64,000 nt of DNA from Desulfogranum japonicum DSM 18378 (GTDB lineage Bacteria; Desulfobacterota; Desulfobulbia; Desulfobulbales; Desulfobulbaceae). The stretch lies in the NCBI RefSeq assembly GCF_000429945.1, contig NZ_AUCV01000005.1:1-64000 (forward strand). Direction: 5' to 3'. The notes under the pieces were generated by a model. It did not search any database. It was not told the origin of the DNA and worked only from the letters and a program-made list of their open reading frames with translations. Of this stretch, positions 61,950 through 64,000 are shown piece after piece; the stretch's first letter is position 1; each line of letters begins with the position of its first letter. Both the position numbers and the translations under genes were made by a program.

Positions 61950-63311
61950 ATGACTAACCCCACCATCACCCTGACAGTTGACCGTCAGTGTTGTCTGACC
62001 GGGGCTCCTTCATCGGTCCTTGACTCCATCCGTTCGTATCTGACCATAGATAACCCCAAGTATATGGATGCGAAACGATATAGTCGCTGGGTCGGAAAAA
62101 CACTGAAACCTACCTTGCATTTTTATTCCGAGCAGAAGGATGCACTCTGTTTTCCACGCGGCTTTGGCAATGGCGCAGTTCGCATGTGTCGTAAGCATGC
62201 AGGCTGCACGCCGCAGATAATTGATAATCGACGGAGTCTGGATCCTCTGGCTGTTTCGTTTTCAGGAGACCTGCGGCCCTACCAGGCTTTGGCGGTAGAA
62301 GATGTGTGCCGGCATTCTTTTGGCGTATTGGAGGCTGGGACCGGCTCGGGGAAGACAATCATGGCCCTGAATATTATATCCAGGCGTTCACAGCCTACCC
62401 TTATTCTTGTTCATTCCAAGGAACTTTTGTTCCAATGGAAAGAACGTATACGTTGTTTTTTGGGAACAGAGGCAGGCCAGGCCGGTGGTGGAAAATTTGA
62501 ACTGCAGCCGATAACCGTGGCTATTGTCAATACTGCTAGAAAACATCTCGATACGCTGCCCGGACATTTTGGGCAGCTGATTGTGGATGAGTGCCACAGG
62601 GTACCGGCAAGCCTGTTCACAGATGTTGTTTCTGCCTTTGACTGTACCTATATGCTTGGTCTTTCAGCTACAGCGTTTCGACGGGAAGACGGCATGACCA
62701 GGTTGATCTATCTCTACATGGGCGACAGGGTGCATCAGGTAAGCAATGAAGTCCTGGCCGCTTCAGGGGCAGTGGTTATTCCTGAATTGATCTGTAAAGA
62801 AACCACTTTTCATTACAGGTATCGCGGTGAATACAGTAAACTGATGAAAGCGTTGGCAGAAGACAAAGAAAGAAATACTCAGATCGCCGACGATGTAGAC
62901 GGGCTGGTCAAAAATGATCCGGATGGGATAGTGCTGGTTGTGTCCGATCGTGTTCAGCAGTGTGAAGAAATATCCAGCATGCTGCATGAGCGGCAATGCA
63001 TAACTGCCGTTCTGACCGGGCAGATATCGCAGGAGCAACGCAGTACCATTGTGGACCAGGTGCAGCAGGGGGAAATACAGGTGCTGCTGGCGACCATTCA
63101 ACTGATTGGTGAAGGGTTTGATTGTCCTGGTCTGACAAGCCTGGTTCTGGCCACTCCAATTAAATTCCAGGGCAGATTGCTGCAGGTTGTTGGCAGGGTT
63201 ATGCGGCCGTCACCGGGTAAGAAGGCCAGAGTGATAGATTATGTGGATACCGGAATTCCCCTTCTCGTTCGCTCTGCAGAGGCCAGAAAAATGCTTTTTT
63301 CTTCTTTATAA
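61950..63311 (+). CDS. DEAD/DEAH-box helicase, XPB/SSL2-like
   Basis: A 453-residue SF2 helicase. After a 100-residue lead with several Cys, motif I is LEAGTGSGKTIMALN, motif II VDECHRVPASL, motif III GLSATAFRR, and domain 2 has VLLATIQLIGEGFDCPGL and LLQVVGRVMRP. The GDLRPYQALAVEDVCRHSFG Q-motif region is typical of ComFA/XPB-like type. It may act in repair or DNA transport. AGAGAGA and the ATG at 61950 give the start; the frame to 61920 has no ribosome site. No repair gene is adjacent. Confidence 0.82.
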   Translation: MTNPTITLTVDRQCCLTGAPSSVLDSIRSYLTIDNPKYMDAKRYSRWVGKTLKPTLHFYSEQKDALCFPRGFGNGAVRMCRKHAGCTPQIIDNRRSLDPLAVSFSGDLRPYQALAVEDVCRHSFGVLEAGTGSGKTIMALNIISRRSQPTLILVHSKELLFQWKERIRCFLGTEAGQAGGGKFELQPITVAIVNTARKHLDTLPGHFGQLIVDECHRVPASLFTDVVSAFDCTYMLGLSATAFRREDGMTRLIYLYMGDRVHQVSNEVLAASGAVVIPELICKETTFHYRYRGEYSKLMKALAEDKERNTQIADDVDGLVKNDPDGIVLVVSDRVQQCEEISSMLHERQCITAVLTGQISQEQRSTIVDQVQQGEIQVLLATIQLIGEGFDCPGLTSLVLATPIKFQGRLLQVVGRVMRPSPGKKARVIDYVDTGIPLLVRSAEARKMLFSSL

Positions 63312-63780
63312 GCATATGCCAGGTGTATATGGTTATAGTATTTTGATGTGATTTTCAAAAAGACTATCTTTTGAATATTACACATATGTTTGCGGCTAGA
63401 TGCGTATCTGGCTGTACAGTGGAGCGTGGTTATTACCTGCAATCTGGCTGGCAGGGACTGATGCAAGTCAAGAGACCGTGTGCAATCTCCTTGTTTTTTT
63501 GCCTCTCTTGCTGTACAGTCTGCGCTTTTTTTACAAGATGATTATCGAATGTCTGCCATCCATGTTTCATAGAGAGGTGTTTATTCGAAATCATGTGCGT
63601 CAACGCTTTTGCGTAAAAGAGGTAATGCATCCCTTTATCTTTATATCTGGGAACTGTAATTCAACCGATTTCCACCCGCCTTTCTGATAAACAGGATATG
63701 CGAGATGGAACCATCTCAATGGATTTTCCCTCTTCAAGAATAGTGAATTTTTTTAGATACCTTTAAAAAATCCTCCCTCC
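63312..63780. other. intergenic region upstream of typA
   Basis: Nearly 470 bases. A 95-codon frame at 63400-63687 has two hydrophobic stretches but no good ribosome site or known domain, so I leave it uncalled. The typA promoter and leader must lie near the right end. Confidence 0.4.
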
Positions 63781-63788
63781 GGAGGTGA
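63775..63788 (+). promoter_or_regulatory. typA ribosome site inside a palindrome
   Basis: The Shine-Dalgarno GGAGGTGA (63781-63788), ten bases before ATG 63795, is part of CCTCCGGAGG (63775-63784), a perfect palindrome. It may pair and hide the site. Confidence 0.5.
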
Positions 63789-63794
63789 GACCAT

Positions 63795-64000
63795 ATGCAG
63801 CAAGAAAATATTCGTAATGTCGCTATAATTGCCCATGTTGATCACGGTAAAACCACTCTGGTGGATCAGCTTTTTCGTCACAGCGGTATGTTCCGCGAAA
63901 ATCAGGATGTGGCTGAACGCCTGATGGACTCCATGGATCTTGAGCGGGAACGCGGTATCACCATTGCCTCTAAAAACGGATCATACATCTACAAAGACTA
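63795..64000 (+). CDS. typA: GTP-binding translation factor TypA/BipA, 5' part
   Basis: The first 68 residues of a ribosome-associated GTPase running off the right edge. The P loop is [10 protein letters not shown] (residues 13-22), followed by [14 protein letters not shown], the switch region motif shared by BipA, LepA and EF-G; the absence of longer N-terminal sequence and the HSGMFR stretch point to TypA. It aids ribosome assembly and stress response. The ribosome site is GGAGGTGA. The stop is outside the window. Confidence 0.9.
   Translation, partial: MQQENIRNVAIIAHVDHGKTTLVDQLFRHSGMFRENQDVAERLMDSMDLERERGITIASKNGSYIYKD

Noticed and set aside
61676-61969. 97-codon minus-strand frame upstream of the helicase
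   Set aside because: No start site; it overlaps the helicase start and its likely promoter region.
63400-63687. 95-codon plus-strand frame with hydrophobic parts before typA
   Set aside because: No ribosome site or family match; the hydrophobic stretches are plausible by chance in T-rich DNA.

Overview
The window looks like a chromosomal piece of a Gram-negative, largely anaerobic bacterium, most probably a Desulfobacterota member of the Desulfobulbales type. This is an inference from gene content: a TRAP transporter fused in one operon to a three-subunit LutABC-like lactate oxidase, a molybdenum/tungsten oxidoreductase, many small flavodoxin-fold reductases, iron-containing alcohol dehydrogenases, large hybrid kinases and a mid-range base composition. 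No rRNA, tRNA or CRISPR array was seen. The last gene (typA) runs off the right edge; an unidentified protein end enters at the left edge.

Layout. 0-3 kb is a decayed zone: a histidine kinase that has lost its 5' part, a periplasmic binding protein, and two aldo/keto reductase C-terminal remnants flanking it. 3-6 kb carries a Gfo/Idh/MocA oxidoreductase, an MFS transporter and a DUF4242 protein. 6.2-7.0 kb is a back-to-back junction of two broken genes (zinc alcohol dehydrogenase and fumarate-reductase-like flavoprotein). 7.1-12.5 kb holds the divergent qorR/qorB pair, an AraC regulator, a DUF2860-like outer-membrane protein preceded by small ORFs, and a Bcr/CflA exporter. 12.7-16.2 kb is an mdlAB-type heterodimeric ABC exporter. 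17-25 kb is a series of small redox or membrane genes (Fe-ADH, cupin, ICMT-like methyltransferase, DUF2007 protein, radical SAM protein, AcuI/YhdH reductase with its TetR regulator, a Cys-rich secreted protein, an NQO-like reductase). 25-30.9 kb has hrpB, a single-subunit molybdopterin oxidoreductase and a divergent TetR gene. 31.3-36.9 kb is an AraC gene facing a minus-strand run of Fe-ADH, acetyltransferase, alpha/beta hydrolase, cyclophilin-like protein and flavodoxin reductase. 37.3-49.4 kb contains selO, the dctPQM-lutABC operon, a DUF4388 protein, a PLP decarboxylase and an unusual HTH/coiled-coil protein. 49.5-64 kb is more housekeeping-like: gltD-gltB, a DHH-CBS phosphoesterase, a hybrid kinase, a HIT protein, an XPB-like helicase and typA.

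Two themes run through the window. First, many genes look like an inducible defence against, or use of, electrophiles, quinones and aldehydes (QorB, AcuI/YhdH, NQO-like and FMN reductases, two Fe-ADHs, aldo/keto and zinc ADH remnants), each near its own AraC, TetR or HxlR regulator. Second, two families of short dispersed repeats with inverted ends are scattered between genes. Several copies begin exactly on the stop codon of the gene they follow (hrpB, an AraC gene, the NQO-like gene, the PLP decarboxylase), so they appear to have settled at gene ends and in some cases supply the stop. These repeats, plus two perfect long palindromes, are the least explained structures here.
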